A stretch of DNA of 64,000 bases, taken from NCBI GenBank assembly GCA_047621345.1, contig JBLHLW010000016.1, positions 7,693-71,692 on the forward strand, given 5' to 3'. Positions 27,193 to 35,988 of the stretch are shown piece after piece; positions within the stretch are counted from its first letter, which is position 1; every line of letters starts with the position of its first letter. The notes beneath the pieces are model-generated. The model had not been told where the DNA came from. It made no database searches and saw only the letters and a list, made by a program, of their open reading frames with translations. The DNA comes from Actimicrobium sp047621345 (lineage in GTDB: Bacteria > Pseudomonadota > Gammaproteobacteria > Burkholderiales > Burkholderiaceae_D). The translations under genes and the position numbers were made by a program.

Positions 27193-29039
27193 TGGCCTCG
27201 CTGGAACAGCCGGTCGAGGTCGGACAAGGCCATCTGTACCCACGTTGGTCGGCCATGATTGCATTGGTCAGCGCGTTCGGTGGCTTCCATCTGGCGTAGC
27301 AGCGCGTTCATTTCGGGTAGGGTCAGGATGCGATTGGCACGCACGGCGGTGTGGCAGGCCAGTGTGCCGAGCAACTCGTTGCGCCGCTCCAGCAGCACGC
27401 GCGAGCCGCCGAATTCGCGTACATCGCGCAAGACATCGCGTGCCAGCGATTGCGCATCGGCGTTCTTCAGCAAGGCCGGAATAGCGCGCACCGCCAGCGT
27501 AGTGGGCGACAGCGCAGCAATGTCAAAACCGAGTGCCGCCAGCGTGGCCTGATTTTCTGCGGTGGTCCCGACCTCAACCGCATCGGCATGGAAGGTCACC
27601 GGGATCAGTAGCGGTTGCACGACGACGGCATCGGTATCGAGCGCGGTCTTGAATTGCTCGTACAAAATGCGTTCGTGCGCGGCATGCATGTCCACCAGCA
27701 CCAGTCCGGTCAGGTTTTGCGCGAGGATGTAAATGCCTTGCAACTGGGCCAGCGCAAAGCCGAGCGGGAATTCAGCACTGCCCGATGACGTGCCCGGCGA
27801 CGTCGCCACCGGCGTGGGCTGCCAGCCCGCTACCGCGATCTGTTCGAACGGTTCATTGCTATCGCCAAACAGGGCGCCATAACGGGCGCTGCTTTGTGCC
27901 ACACCCGGCTCGGGTTGCTGGCTGAAGCTGCCTTGTTGGGTGTAAGGCTGCGCGTAAGCCGGGGACGGTTGTTGCGGCGGTTTCTGCCATGGCAAGGCAC
28001 CAGCCGGTTGTGGTGCCGGCACCGAGCCGTCGGCAGTAGCCGAGGTCTGCGACAGCGCTCGCGTGACTGCATGGAAGACAAACTGATGGACGGCGCGGCT
28101 ATCGCGAAAGCGGACTTCGATTTTCGACGGATGGACATTGACGTCGACGAGCGCCGGGTCGAGGTCGAGCGCCAGCACATATGACGGATAGCGGTCGCCG
28201 TGCAGCACATCCTGATAGGCCGAACGCACGGCATGCGTGAGCAGTTTGTCGCGCACAAAGCGACCGTTGACGTAAAAATATTGCGCATCGGCGCGCCCGC
28301 GCGACGCGGTCGGCAAGCCGGCGTAGCCATGCAGACGTAGCGGTCCGGCGGCTTCATCGAGCGGCAAGCGGGCCGCGCTGAAATCGCTGCCGAGAATGTG
28401 CGCGCTGCGCCGGTCCATGTCGGTCAGCGTCCAGTGATCGACGGTTTTGCCGTTATGCGTGAGCGAGAAGGCGACGTCCGGGCGCGACAGCGCGATGCGC
28501 CGTACGATTTCGGCACAGTGGCCGTATTCGGTCTGGTCGGATTTGAGAAATTTGCGTCGCGCTGGCGTGTTGTAGTACAGGTCCTGCACGTCGATGGTGG
28601 TACCGGTCGCGCCGGACGAGGGCACCGGTGCGGGTTGGTTGCCACTCATTTCCCACGCGTGCGCGGCAGTGGCGGTACGGGTGGTCAGGGTCAGCTGCGC
28701 AATCGAGGCGATCGACGCCAGTGCCTCGCCGCGAAAGCCCAGCGTGGCGACGTTTTCAAGGTCGGACAATGACGTGATCTTCGAGGTTGCATGGCGCGCG
28801 AGTGCCAGCGGAATTTCATCGGCCGGAATGCCGCGGCCGTTGTCGGTGATGGCGATGCGCTTGATGCCGCCCTGTTCAAGCCGGATGGTGATCTGGGTAG
28901 CGCCAGCGTCGAGCGCATTTTCGAGCAATTCCTTGACGACAGCGGACGGACGTTCAACCACCTCGCCAGCGGCAATCTGGGAGATCAGTTGGTCGGGCAG
29001 GGCGGCAATCGAACGGGGGGCGGTCAGAGAAGAAGTCAT
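27189..29039 (-). CDS. mutL: DNA mismatch repair protein MutL, endonuclease type
   Basis: A 616-residue protein. The N-terminal GHKL ATPase has VKELLENALDAGA (about residues 35-47), DNGRGIP and GFRGEALASI. A Pro/Gln-rich linker (about 335-420) leads to the C-terminal dimerisation domain. That domain carries DMHAAHERILYE, the endonuclease motif DQHA-x2-E-x4-E with Gln replaced by Met, plus ACHTAVRA and QCNHGRP. This suggests a nicking MutL, as expected where MutH is absent. The ATG at 29039 is preferred to an upstream frame extension. A TATAAT hexamer lies 6 nt before that ATG. Coupled to miaA. Confidence 0.96.
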   Translation of the reverse strand: MTSSLTAPRSIAALPDQLISQIAAGEVVERPSAVVKELLENALDAGATQITIRLEQGGIKRIAITDNGRGIPADEIPLALARHATSKITSLSDLENVATLGFRGEALASIASIAQLTLTTRTATAAHAWEMSGNQPAPVPSSGATGTTIDVQDLYYNTPARRKFLKSDQTEYGHCAEIVRRIALSRPDVAFSLTHNGKTVDHWTLTDMDRRSAHILGSDFSAARLPLDEAAGPLRLHGYAGLPTASRGRADAQYFYVNGRFVRDKLLTHAVRSAYQDVLHGDRYPSYVLALDLDPALVDVNVHPSKIEVRFRDSRAVHQFVFHAVTRALSQTSATADGSVPAPQPAGALPWQKPPQQPSPAYAQPYTQQGSFSQQPEPGVAQSSARYGALFGDSNEPFEQIAVAGWQPTPVATSPGTSSGSAEFPLGFALAQLQGIYILAQNLTGLVLVDMHAAHERILYEQFKTALDTDAVVVQPLLIPVTFHADAVEVGTTAENQATLAALGFDIAALSPTTLAVRAIPALLKNADAQSLARDVLRDVREFGGSRVLLERRNELLGTLACHTAVRANRILTLPEMNALLRQMEATERADQCNHGRPTWVQMALSDLDRLFQRGQ

Positions 29040-29153
29040 CGACCGATTATACCGGTGCGCGGCGGCCAAATCGGGTGGGGTGAAATGTCTGTAGTGTACT
29101 ATTCCCGCTCAAGCTGTCTTCGGCTCTCTTGCAAGACCCCACTCAGGAAAACT

Positions 29154-29807
29154 ATGGATTTCATGCAATTGCTCGATATGCTCATGCACATCGACAAATA
29201 TCTCGGCGCCTTTATTACCGAATATGGCTCGCTGGTGTACGCAGTCCTGTTTGCGATCATCTTTGGCGAAACCGGGCTGATTGTCTTGCCGTTTCTGCCG
29301 GGCGATACCTTGCTCTTCATTGCCGGTGCATTCAGTGCCGAAGGCCAGATGAACCTGCTAGTACTCAATGTCTTGCTGATCACTGCGGCCATTACCGGTA
29401 ACACGCTTAATTACTACGTTGGCCGCGCAATCGGACAGAAAGTCTTCACCCACAACTATCGCTGGCTCGATCAGGCTGCGTTGATCCGAACCCATGCTTT
29501 TTATGAAAAACATGGTGGTAAAACGATCGTGTTGTCGCGCTTCGTCCCGATTGTGCGGACCTTCGCGCCCTTCGTTGCCGGCGTTTCCGGCATGCGGTTT
29601 GCCAGCTTCCAGTTTTACAATATTACCGGCGCGATTGCTTGGGTCACGGGCTTGACCGTGGCGGGCTATTTCTTCGGCAACATTCCGATCATCCGCGACC
29701 ACCTCAGTCTGATTGTGCTCATCGGTGTCGGTGCGGCGGTCGTGCCGGTGGTCCTGGGCGGTTTGTGGAAGGTCTACCGGAAAATGACGCGGGTGCGGGT
29801 GAGTTGA
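29154..29807 (+). CDS. DedA-family inner-membrane protein
   Basis: A 217-residue protein with several membrane helices. DedA landmarks are GETGLIVLPFLPGDTLLFIAG and the motif KHGGKTIVLSRFVPIVRTFAPFVAGVSGM, with the catalytic-like FxRFxPxxRT arginines. It ends in a C-terminal helix and a basic tail. DedA proteins are proposed lipid or proton-dependent transporters (undecaprenyl-phosphate flippase activity in some members) needed for envelope integrity. CAGGAAA lies 3-8 nt upstream of the ATG at 29154. It is divergent from mutL. Confidence 0.93.
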   Translation: MDFMQLLDMLMHIDKYLGAFITEYGSLVYAVLFAIIFGETGLIVLPFLPGDTLLFIAGAFSAEGQMNLLVLNVLLITAAITGNTLNYYVGRAIGQKVFTHNYRWLDQAALIRTHAFYEKHGGKTIVLSRFVPIVRTFAPFVAGVSGMRFASFQFYNITGAIAWVTGLTVAGYFFGNIPIIRDHLSLIVLIGVGAAVVPVVLGGLWKVYRKMTRVRVS

Positions 29808-29871
29808 TCGGTTGTAAGGGCCTTGGCGACGGCCACGTATGGATTCGGTGCAATGCCGCCGTACGGCTTTC

Positions 29872-29908
29872 GGAGGGTGGGTGCAGCCTTACCGTGCCCA
29901 CGCGCGCG
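29872..29908 (-). repeat. Dispersed extragenic palindrome, element A copy 3 (degenerate)
   Basis: GGAGGGTGGGTGCAGCCTTA followed by CCGTGCCCACGCGCGCG. It has the same order of blocks as element A in reverse orientation, but the left arm reads GTGGGTGC, so the stem is imperfect. Confidence 0.65.
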
Positions 29909-29958
29909 TAATAGACATGCCGGTTAATTGCGATTACGCCGCTGCGCGATGGCACTTT

Positions 29959-29992
29959 CGCGTGGGCACGATAACCCTGTGCCCACCCTACC
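29959..29992 (+). repeat. Dispersed extragenic palindrome, element A copy 4
   Basis: CGCGTGGGCACG, loop ATAACCC, then TGTGCCCACCCTACC. It matches the copy at 3941 almost base for base, including the CGC prefix and CCCTAC suffix. An 8-bp perfect stem GTGGGCAC/GTGCCCAC. Confidence 0.8.
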
Positions 29993-30109
29993 AAGTACCA
30001 ATTTTCGCAGGGTGCCATTACCGCAGGGCATTGCATCGCAAGCGTTCACTCCATCACTGACAGTCGCTGCCTGCTTGGCGCGTCACAAAATAGGGCTGAC
30101 GACCGTGTC

Positions 30110-31798
30110 TCAGAACTCTTCGAAGTCATTTGTCGTGCCGTTCCTGACGGGATTGGCCAGTGCTCTCGGCGCGGGCCGGAGCGCTGGTTTGACCTTGGCA
30201 GTCATTGGTGTCGGTGCCGCTGCGGACCCACCGCTCACCTGAAAAACACTGACTACATCCGAGAGCAGCACGGCTTGCTCCTGCAGGCTCTGCGCCGCAG
30301 CCGCAGCCTGCTCGACCAGCGCGGCGTTCTGCTGGGTGACTTCATCCATCTGTGCTACGGCCTGATTGATTTGCTCGATACCGGCGGTCTGTTCCTGGCT
30401 GGCCGACGTGATTTCACTGATGATATCGCTGACCCGTTTGACGCTGTCGACGATGTCGCCCATGGTCTGGCCAGCGGCATCGACCAGCTTCGTGCCATTG
30501 TCGACTTTCTCGACCGAGTCATCGATGAGCAATTTGATTTCCTTGGCGGCAGCTGCCGAACGTTGCGCCAGATTGCGGACTTCGGAGGCCACCACCGCAA
30601 ATCCGCGACCCTGTTCTCCGGCCCGTGCGGCTTCCACGGCTGCGTTCAGCGCCAGGATATTGGTCTGAAAAGCGATGCCGTCGATGACGCTAATAATGTC
30701 GGCGATTTTTTTCGACGAATCATTGATCGAGCTCATCGTGGTGATCACCTGGGAGACCACATTGCCACCCTTGGTGGCAATGTTGGACGCGGAGAGCGCC
30801 AGCACGTTGGCTTGTCGCGCATTGTCGGCATTTTGCTTGACGGTGCTGGTCAATTCTTCCAGCGACGAGGCGGTTTCTTCGAGCGAACTGGCTTGCTGTT
30901 CGGTGCGCGATGACAGGTCGAGATTGCCGCTGGCGATTTCGGCCGAGGCAGTGGACATCGTGTCGGTGCCCTGGCGCACTTGACCGACGATCTCATTGAG
31001 GTTGGTGCGCATCTGGTCCATGGCAAACAGCAGACTGCCATTGTCGCCGTGACGCAAAGCAACCTGGACGGTCAGGTCGCCAGCCGCGATCTGGTTGACG
31101 ATGTCGGCCGCGTAGCCCGGCTCGCCGCCCAGTTGGCGCATCAGCGTTCGGGTAATCGTGACGGCGGTGGCGATGCCGACCAGCAGTGCCAGTGCGACAA
31201 AGGCCAGCATCAGGGTGCGTGCGCTGGCGTACTCCTGCGCGGCAATCAGTGCATAGGTTTCGTTCTGTTTTTTCTCGATATCGATCAGGTTGCCGAAGGC
31301 TTCCAGCCACTTTTTCTGCACCGGGCGCACCTCCTTGAACAAGACCATGCTGGCCTCTTCGTTCTTGTTCTGTAATCCTAATTCGGTCGCTTTGGCAAAT
31401 AATGGCAAGGCGGTAGCCCGCAATGCACTGATGGTCTCCAGCGCTGTTTTCTGCTCTGTGCTGTTATCACCTGTGACGGCAATCAGCGTGGTCAGTTTCG
31501 CCTCTGCGTTGTCATATTTCAGTGCGCCGTTCTTGATTCGGTCTTCTTCCGACTTCATTTCGTCGATGTCCGTCAGCAAAATGATATTGCGCATGGCAAC
31601 CATTCGGTCGTACACCGTCAGGCGCATTTCCAGGATGTAGCTCAGTTCGACGTTGTTGACGCTGACAATTTTGTCAAGCCGCTGCTGGATCTGTCCCATG
31701 CGGCTTAACCCGATACCGGTGGCGATGGCGAGCAATAACAACAACAGGGAAAAACCGATCGTCAGAAGGGTGCTGACTTTCAATGTGGTCGATTTCAT
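30110..31798 (-). CDS. Methyl-accepting chemotaxis protein (4HB-MCP type)
   Basis: A 562-residue chemoreceptor. TM1 is about residues 10-30, then a periplasmic four-helix-bundle ligand domain with many Thr/Glu, TM2 (about 190-212) and a HAMP segment (RTLMRQLGGEPGYAADIVNQIAAGDL). The cytoplasmic signalling tip IDGIAFQTNILALNAAVEAARAGEQGRGFAVVA binds CheA/CheW. The protein ends NDFEEF, an acidic aromatic tail like the NWETF-type CheR/CheB tether. GGAG lies 8 nt before the ATG. No che genes are adjacent, so this is an orphan receptor. Confidence 0.95.
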   Translation of the reverse strand: MKSTTLKVSTLLTIGFSLLLLLLAIATGIGLSRMGQIQQRLDKIVSVNNVELSYILEMRLTVYDRMVAMRNIILLTDIDEMKSEEDRIKNGALKYDNAEAKLTTLIAVTGDNSTEQKTALETISALRATALPLFAKATELGLQNKNEEASMVLFKEVRPVQKKWLEAFGNLIDIEKKQNETYALIAAQEYASARTLMLAFVALALLVGIATAVTITRTLMRQLGGEPGYAADIVNQIAAGDLTVQVALRHGDNGSLLFAMDQMRTNLNEIVGQVRQGTDTMSTASAEIASGNLDLSSRTEQQASSLEETASSLEELTSTVKQNADNARQANVLALSASNIATKGGNVVSQVITTMSSINDSSKKIADIISVIDGIAFQTNILALNAAVEAARAGEQGRGFAVVASEVRNLAQRSAAAAKEIKLLIDDSVEKVDNGTKLVDAAGQTMGDIVDSVKRVSDIISEITSASQEQTAGIEQINQAVAQMDEVTQQNAALVEQAAAAAQSLQEQAVLLSDVVSVFQVSGGSAAAPTPMTAKVKPALRPAPRALANPVRNGTTNDFEEF

Positions 31799-32012
31799 GG
31801 AAAAACTCCGGAGACGGCGATGGGGGCGGCAAAATGTTGCTTCATAGAATGTTGCACGCGCTAGTTTATTCTTATGCGCTACTCTACTTGATTACTATGA
31901 GCGAGTGACCTAAAGAATAATGTTGACCTGCTGGTGCGTCAAACTTTCTTGCTGGCTATTATTGCTTCAGGTTGTTCCTGATACGCGTCATCGGATTGCC
32001 GCGTGGGACCGA

Positions 32013-33377
32013 TCAGGTCATGCGGTTCTTCGACAGAGGGGGATTTTTGGCGAAGTAGATGCGAATACCCTTGAGTATCGCAATAGCCATCTGATCTTGA
32101 TAGGCCTCATCGTTGAGCTTGGCTTCTTCTTCCGGATTTGAAATAAAGGCGGTCTCGATGAGGATGCTAGGGATATCTGGTGCCTTGAGTACCGCAAAAC
32201 CAGCCTGCTCGACCGAATTTTTGTGCAAGCGGTTGATGCCGCCGATCTCGCCGAGCACGGCTTTGGCGACCTTCATGCTGTCGCTGATCTGTGCCGTGGT
32301 CGACAGGTCCAGCAACACACTGGCCAGTTGCCGATCATGGTTCTTGATATTGACACCGCCGATCAGATCGGCTGCGTTTTCCTTGTTGGCCATCCAGCGC
32401 GCGGCGGTCGAAGTGGCACCTTTTTCGGACAGGGCAAAGACCGACGAGCCGCGCGCAGTCGGTTCGATCCACGCGTCGGCATGGATGGAGACGAACAGGT
32501 CGGCCTGCACCTTGCGGGCTTTTTCGACGCGCATGTTGAGGGGCACAAAGTAGTCGCCATCACGGGTCAACATGACGCGCATGTTCGGCTGTTCCTCGAT
32601 CTTGGCTTTCAGGCGCTTGGCAATGGCCAGTACGATGTCTTTTTCGTAGCTGCCGCCGCGACCGACCGCACCTGGGTCTTCACCGCCATGGCCGGGATCG
32701 AGCGCGATCGTCAGCAAGCGCTTCAGCGGAGGAATTTTTTCTTCGCGCGGTTCGAAGCGGGCCACGTTCGGATCGAGGAATTTCAGGCGCGGATCATTCC
32801 TGCCGCTTGGCTTGGATTCGGGTTTTGCTTCCGCAATCTGCGGCGAAGGGTCGAATTGCTGGTCCTTTGACCACTCGCCTTTTTTGATCAGCTCGGCAAT
32901 CGGATCGAGTGCTTGCGCCGGGTACAGGTCGAACACCAGTCGGTACTGATAGTCACCAACCGGCTTGAGCGTGAACACTTGCGGCGTGATTTCGGCTTTC
33001 AGATCGAACACAAGGCGCACCACGTTCGGCCGGTTCTGACCCACCCGGACCTGTGTGATGTACGGATCATTGGGCTGGATCTTGGCGATCAGGCCCTTCA
33101 TGGTGGAATTGAGTTCCAGTCCCTCGATGTCAATGACCAGCCGTTCCGGATCCTTGATCACGAAGTGGGTGGCTTTCAGGTCGCTATCGTTTTCGAGCGT
33201 GACGCGGGTGTAGTCGTCCGAAGGCCAGACCCGCACGGCAACAATTTGCGCAGCGCGGGCGAGGCCGGGCGCGATCACCGATAACAGCAGCGTGCCACCG
33301 GCTTGGAGGACGGTGCGGCGCAGTCGGCTGGAAATCGGTGCTACAGGTTTGGGGCGAATTTGAGACGATCGAGACAT
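32013..33377 (-). CDS. amiC: N-acetylmuramoyl-L-alanine amidase with AMIN domain
   Basis: A 454-residue cell-wall amidase used in daughter-cell separation. The N-terminus has a twin-arginine-like segment (SRLRRTVLQAG) and a hydrophobic stretch ending GLARA, suggesting Tat export as for AmiC. An AMIN septal-targeting domain (about residues 45-150, VRVWPSDDYTRVTLENDSDL) precedes the amidase_3 domain: LDPGHGGEDPGAVG, SYEKDIVLAIAKRLK, FVSIHADAW and PSILIETAFISNPEEE supply the zinc ligands and catalytic Glu. Its start lies inside the 3' end of tsaE (37-nt overlap), as in the common tsaE-ami operon. Confidence 0.95.
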   Translation of the reverse strand: MSRSSQIRPKPVAPISSRLRRTVLQAGGTLLLSVIAPGLARAAQIVAVRVWPSDDYTRVTLENDSDLKATHFVIKDPERLVIDIEGLELNSTMKGLIAKIQPNDPYITQVRVGQNRPNVVRLVFDLKAEITPQVFTLKPVGDYQYRLVFDLYPAQALDPIAELIKKGEWSKDQQFDPSPQIAEAKPESKPSGRNDPRLKFLDPNVARFEPREEKIPPLKRLLTIALDPGHGGEDPGAVGRGGSYEKDIVLAIAKRLKAKIEEQPNMRVMLTRDGDYFVPLNMRVEKARKVQADLFVSIHADAWIEPTARGSSVFALSEKGATSTAARWMANKENAADLIGGVNIKNHDRQLASVLLDLSTTAQISDSMKVAKAVLGEIGGINRLHKNSVEQAGFAVLKAPDIPSILIETAFISNPEEEAKLNDEAYQDQMAIAILKGIRIYFAKNPPLSKNRMT

Positions 33378-33817
33378 TGAAAACCCTGGTCAGAATGCGC
33401 GACCAATTCTACCTCACGACCTGCGCCGGCGACGGTCAAAAATACGTCGATATCGGCCGGAGGCAGCACGCCGTCGGCCTTTTCGGGCCATTCGACGATA
33501 CAGATGTTGCTGTTGTTGAAATATTCCCGGAAGCCGGCGTCGAGAAAGTCATCGGCGCTGATCATCCGGTACAGGTCAAAATGAATGACGTCCACCTGAC
33601 TATCGTGCAGTTGAATGGTGTACGGCTCTGCCAGTGTGTAGGTCGGACTCTTGACATGGCCGGTGTGGCCGGCGGCGTGCAACAGCGCGCGCGTCAGGGC
33701 CGTCTTGCCGGCGCCGAGGTCGCCATGCAGGTAGATTGTCAGGCCCGGTGCGAGGGCACGCGCCAGAGCGGCGCCTAGCGCGAGGGTACCTGCTTCGTCT
33801 TTCAGGTGGGCTGTCAT
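33341..33817 (-). CDS. tsaE: tRNA threonylcarbamoyladenosine biosynthesis ATPase TsaE
   Basis: A 158-residue P-loop protein. Walker A HGDLGAGKT (about residues 31-39), SPTYTLAEPY, and HFDLYRM are TsaE hallmarks. It works with TsaB and TsaD (a tsaD gene lies at 46310) to make t6A37 in ANN-decoding tRNAs. A second in-frame ATG at 33826 would add MQH. Neither has a strong Shine-Dalgarno. Its last 12 codons overlap amiC. It is divergent from queG. Confidence 0.95.
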   Translation of the reverse strand: MTAHLKDEAGTLALGAALARALAPGLTIYLHGDLGAGKTALTRALLHAAGHTGHVKSPTYTLAEPYTIQLHDSQVDVIHFDLYRMISADDFLDAGFREYFNNSNICIVEWPEKADGVLPPADIDVFLTVAGAGREVELVAHSDQGFQCLDRLKFAPNL

Positions 33818-33876
33818 GTGCTGCATCTCGTAGAATGACCTTTCATTTTTATTGTGACTTGTTCCATGACGTTTCT

Positions 33877-34965
33877 ATGACTCTGCCGGCTACCGATCTG
33901 TTTGCGCTCGCCACCACCATTAAAGCCTGGGGCCAAGAGTTGGGCTTTGCCGAATTGCGCATTGCCGATATCGACCTGCAACATGCCGAGGCCGGATTGC
34001 TGGCGTGGCTGGACGCAGGCTACCACGGTGAGATGGAGTATATGGCAGCCCATGGTACCAAGCGCGCCCGTCCGGCTGAGCTGGTGCCGGGCACCTTGCG
34101 CGTGATTACGGCGCGGATGAATTATTTGCCGGCAGACAGTGGTGGCGATTGGCGTGAGCGCGAAGCCGTACGACTGACCGAGCCGGGCGCGGCGGTGATT
34201 TCACTGTATGCCCGGGGGCGGGATTATCACAAAATTTTACGGGCGCGACTGCAGCAACTGGCTAGCCGAATCAGCGCTGAAATCGGGTCGTTCGGCTACC
34301 GGGTATTTACTGATTCGGCGCCAGTGATGGAGGTCGAACTGGCCACGAAGGCCGGGCTGGGTTGGCGCGGCAAGCATACCTTGCTGCTCAATCGCGAAGC
34401 CGGATCGATGTTTTTTCTGGGCGAACTAGTGACTGATTTGCCGCTGCCGATTGATGCGCCGATCAGCGCCCATTGCGGTGGTTGCCATGCTTGTATTGCG
34501 GCCTGTCCGACTGGTGCGATCATCGGTCCGTATCGGCTGGATGCGCGGCGCTGTATCTCCTACCTGACCATCGAACTCAAGGGCAGCATCCCGCTGGCAT
34601 TGCGCCCGTTGATCGGCAACCGTGTGTATGGTTGCGACGATTGCCAGACGGTGTGTCCGTGGAATAAGTACGCACAGCGCGCGGTGTTGCCGGACTTCGA
34701 TGTGCGAAATGGACTGGATCAGGCGGAGTTGGTGAGCTTGTTTGCGTGGAGCGAGGAAGAGTTCAATCGGTATCTGGAAGGCAGTCCGATCCGGCGTATT
34801 GGGCATGAACGATGGTTGCGCAATATTGCGGTCGGGTTGGGTAATGCGCTGACGGCGGGCGCATCACCGGAGCCGCTGTTGGCGGCGCTTGCGGCGCGGC
34901 GGGGACATGCTTCCGAGCTGGTGCGCGAGCATGTGGAGTGGGCGATGGCTTGTGGGCTGGGGTGA
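33877..34965 (+). CDS. queG: Epoxyqueuosine reductase
   Basis: A 362-residue cobalamin-dependent enzyme performing the last step of queuosine tRNA modification. Two [4Fe-4S] motifs are visible: CGGCHACIAACPTGAI (about residues 206-221) and CDDCQTVCPWNKY (about 252-264). Upstream conserved segments are VITARMNYLP, ISLYARGRDYHKILR and DSAPVMEVELATKAGLGWRGKHT. The start at 33877 (MTLPATDLFALA) fits the family length. The open frame extends upstream across tsaE without family sequence. Confidence 0.96.
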   Translation: MTLPATDLFALATTIKAWGQELGFAELRIADIDLQHAEAGLLAWLDAGYHGEMEYMAAHGTKRARPAELVPGTLRVITARMNYLPADSGGDWREREAVRLTEPGAAVISLYARGRDYHKILRARLQQLASRISAEIGSFGYRVFTDSAPVMEVELATKAGLGWRGKHTLLLNREAGSMFFLGELVTDLPLPIDAPISAHCGGCHACIAACPTGAIIGPYRLDARRCISYLTIELKGSIPLALRPLIGNRVYGCDDCQTVCPWNKYAQRAVLPDFDVRNGLDQAELVSLFAWSEEEFNRYLEGSPIRRIGHERWLRNIAVGLGNALTAGASPEPLLAALAARRGHASELVREHVEWAMACGLG

Positions 34966-35032
34966 CGATATCGTTGTCTGTGCCTACGCGAATGGACCGC
35001 AATGATTGTCTTGACGGACACTGCGGGACGCT

Positions 35033-35067
35033 CGCGTGGGCACGATGTTGCCGTGCCCACCCTACGG
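35033..35067 (+). repeat. Dispersed extragenic palindrome, element A copy 5
   Basis: CGCGTGGGCACG, loop ATGTTGC, then CGTGCCCACCCTACGG. A 9-bp perfect stem as in the copy at 3941. It lies between convergent queG and the AEC permease and might double as a weak transcription barrier. Confidence 0.8.
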
Positions 35068-35081
35068 GGGTTGTCCTTGCC

Positions 35082-35972
35082 TCACCCAATCACCCCTAAC
35101 CACAACGGCAACGTCAGCACCGACATCAACGTCCCCGCCGAAATCAAAAACGCCACGAACGGTCCATTGCCGCCCATGCGTGCAGCTAGCACGTAGGCGC
35201 TGGAAGCCGTTGGCAGGGCGCTGAACATCACGACGATTTGCAGTTGTAGCGGCGGCAAGCCGAGACTTCTGCCCAGGAACCAGGCCAGTGCCGGCAGTGC
35301 CAGCAACTTGATGGCGATGAAATAAGCCGCCATGCCTTTGGCCTGATGCAACCCGGACAATCGCAGCCCCGCACCGACCGTGATGAGGCCGATGGCAATC
35401 GCGGCATTGCCGATACGCGAGAGTGTGGCGCCGATGAAGTCGGGGATTGGCACGCCGGCAAAGTTACACGCCAGGCCCAGCACAGTCGCCAGCAACAGCG
35501 GATTTTTTATCAGTTCGCGCAGCAGGCCACCCTTGCGATGGACCAGCGCATGGACTGCTGCGACATTGCACAGCGGGACAGAAAAGCCAATGATCAGTGC
35601 CATCAGCGCAGTACCCGTATCGCCGCCTAGCCGCGATGCCACAGCCAGCGCAATGTACGAATTGAAGCGAAAGGCGGTTTGTACGCCGGACTCGAACAGC
35701 ATCGGTCCGGGCCGGAACAATGGCTTGGCCAGCCATCCAAGGGCAACCCCGGACAGGCAGGTGAGCAACGCAACCTGCAGCATCTTGCCGGTGCTGGCAA
35801 AGTCGAGAGGCGCGCGCGCGGTGGCGTAAAACAGCAGGCTCGGGAAGAGCACGTAGTACACCAGCTTTTCCAGACCAGTCCAGAATGCCGGCTCCCAGCG
35901 GGTGATGCGAAACAGCACGAGGCCCAGCAGGATCAGCGTGAAATCGGGAAGCAGCAGGAAAGCAAGAGACAT
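35082..35972 (-). CDS. AEC-family (auxin efflux carrier-like) permease
   Basis: A 296-residue membrane protein with about ten helices in two halves. Family segments are LEKLVYYVLFPSLLFYATARA, AFRFNSYIALAVASRLGG and FSALPTASSAYVLAARMGGNGP. AEC members in bacteria often carry organic acids such as malate or malonate (MdcF). It is encoded 16 bp downstream of dctR on the same strand, so it is probably co-transcribed with the dicarboxylate two-component system. That supports a C4-dicarboxylate or related substrate, though this is inference. Confidence 0.88.
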   Translation of the reverse strand: MSLAFLLLPDFTLILLGLVLFRITRWEPAFWTGLEKLVYYVLFPSLLFYATARAPLDFASTGKMLQVALLTCLSGVALGWLAKPLFRPGPMLFESGVQTAFRFNSYIALAVASRLGGDTGTALMALIIGFSVPLCNVAAVHALVHRKGGLLRELIKNPLLLATVLGLACNFAGVPIPDFIGATLSRIGNAAIAIGLITVGAGLRLSGLHQAKGMAAYFIAIKLLALPALAWFLGRSLGLPPLQLQIVVMFSALPTASSAYVLAARMGGNGPFVAFLISAGTLMSVLTLPLWLGVIG

Positions 35973-35988
35973 GGATGGTCGATCAGGG

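Larger units (their letters stand above)
29808..30109. other. Intergenic region holding palindromic elements
   Basis: 302 bp between convergent dedA and a chemoreceptor gene. It contains two element A copies (29872-29908 and 29959-29992) and a degenerate fragment of element B (about 30007-30033, CAGGGTGCCATTACCGCAGG). No gene is visible. Confidence 0.6.

Noticed and set aside
31920..32141. 73-codon frame between the chemoreceptor and amiC
   Set aside because: It overlaps the amiC 3' end on the opposite strand and has no ribosome-binding site or domain.
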